DNA from: Euperipatoides rowelli
Lineage: Eukaryota > Onychophora > Udeonychophora > Euonychophora > Peripatopsidae
DNA length: 16,595 nucleotides
Direction: 5' to 3' (one strand)
Assembly (NCBI GenBank): GCA_003024985.2
Contig: PXIH01S0007661.1
This document shows, piece by piece, positions 16,121 through 16,595 of the stretch; the stretch's first letter is position 1; every line of letters starts with the position of its first letter. The translations under genes were made by a program, and so were the position numbers. The notes below the pieces were generated by a model. It saw only the letters and a list, made by a program, of their open reading frames with translations, did not search any database and was not told the origin of the DNA.

Positions 16121-16428
16121 GACTTTTTTTTTAAAAAATATGATTTATTCACAAAAATATGGGATAAATAATAGGGACACAATGAAAATATCAAACAAAG
16201 ATTTTTATAAGTATTAATATTGATAATAAATAACATGATTTAATAACTTTAAGAGGTAAAGGATTAAATTATAAGCATATATTTATATCGTGTTCAATTA
16301 TGATAATAGTTAATATTTTTTAGTTTGTAATAATTTTATTTGTGCTAAAATACAAAATATGTTAGTATAAATGATGATTATAGTTAATTTTACTAGTATG
16401 TCTGTGATAAGGCCTAGGCCTGTTAGTT
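16121..16428. other. AT-rich sequence, nothing recognised
   Basis: No gene or repeat boundary is seen here. A minus-strand ORF at 16310-16525 overlaps the tRNA-like head to the right and is not a gene. Confidence 0.45.
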
Positions 16429-16485
16429 GCAGTGTGGCTGAGTGGATCCCTCGATCTAACTTATACCCTGGCAGTTGCAGAACCC
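16429..16485 (+). mobile_element. Degenerate tRNA-like SINE head
   Basis: GCAGTGTGGCTGAGTGG at 16429-16445 matches the 5' half of a serine-type tRNA and contains a good A box (TGGCTGAGTGG). A B box is not intact: CAGTTGCAGAACCC (about 16472-16485) may be its decayed form. No poly(A) end can be assigned before the window ends. It could instead be a truncated SINE. Confidence 0.4.
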
Positions 16486-16595
16486 ATGCATAAGGAAAAG
16501 ACAGACAACAATAATTTGTAGGCAAACATAAGTTTTATTAGGGCACAAAGTGCTCTGTAATAAGTAAGTACATACAATGACTATCAGGCAAATAA

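Noticed and set aside
1-16595. CRISPR arrays, prokaryotic operons or phage genes
   Set aside because: No regularly spaced repeats, ribosome binding sites or clustered long ORFs exist, and all evidence points to an animal nuclear genome.

Overview
This window looks like AT-rich nuclear DNA from an animal. There are no operons, ribosome binding sites or long ORFs. It holds eukaryotic retroelements of three classes: non-LTR elements, a Ty3/gypsy LTR element, and tRNA-headed SINEs. It also has many homopolymer tracts and an intron-like sequence texture. I cannot name the species. Several unique, less AT-rich blocks read like animal conserved non-coding elements (CNEs), which are usually found around developmental regulator genes, but conservation cannot be tested from one sequence. 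I recognise no confident host protein-coding gene.

Layout. 1-833 (minus): 5'-truncated LINE reverse transcriptase with an unbroken frame that runs off the window. 834-2720: AT-rich DNA with a T-rich segment at 1340-1990. 2725-3480: CNE-like island, partly able to fold. 3637-3801 and 4325-4624: inverted repeats, the second a 300-bp foldback palindrome. 4891-4960: possible LINE 3' tail (minus). 5774-5845: weak candidate 72-nt exon. 6184-6232: TA microsatellite. About 6283-9398 (plus): decayed, internally deleted Ty3/gypsy element of mag/SURL type. 9727-9817: miRNA-precursor-sized hairpin. 10381-11060 and 11195-11475: CNE-like islands with homeodomain, POU and forkhead-type words. 12755-12890 and 13140-13400: two weaker islands. 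14227-14830: unclassified, possibly decayed element. 14953-15293, 15362-15485 and 16429-16485: tRNA-derived SINE material. 15840-16120 (plus): remnant of a LINE C-terminal zinc-binding segment.

The parts do not form a pathway. The best reading is an intergenic or intronic stretch in which retroelement debris of different ages is interspersed with possible regulatory islands. The most useful things to check are the CNE-like islands (by cross-species alignment), the 300-bp palindrome and the 91-nt hairpin (by small-RNA data), and the excess of TACTGTA/TACAGTA across the window. I did not find a clear new multi-gene system.
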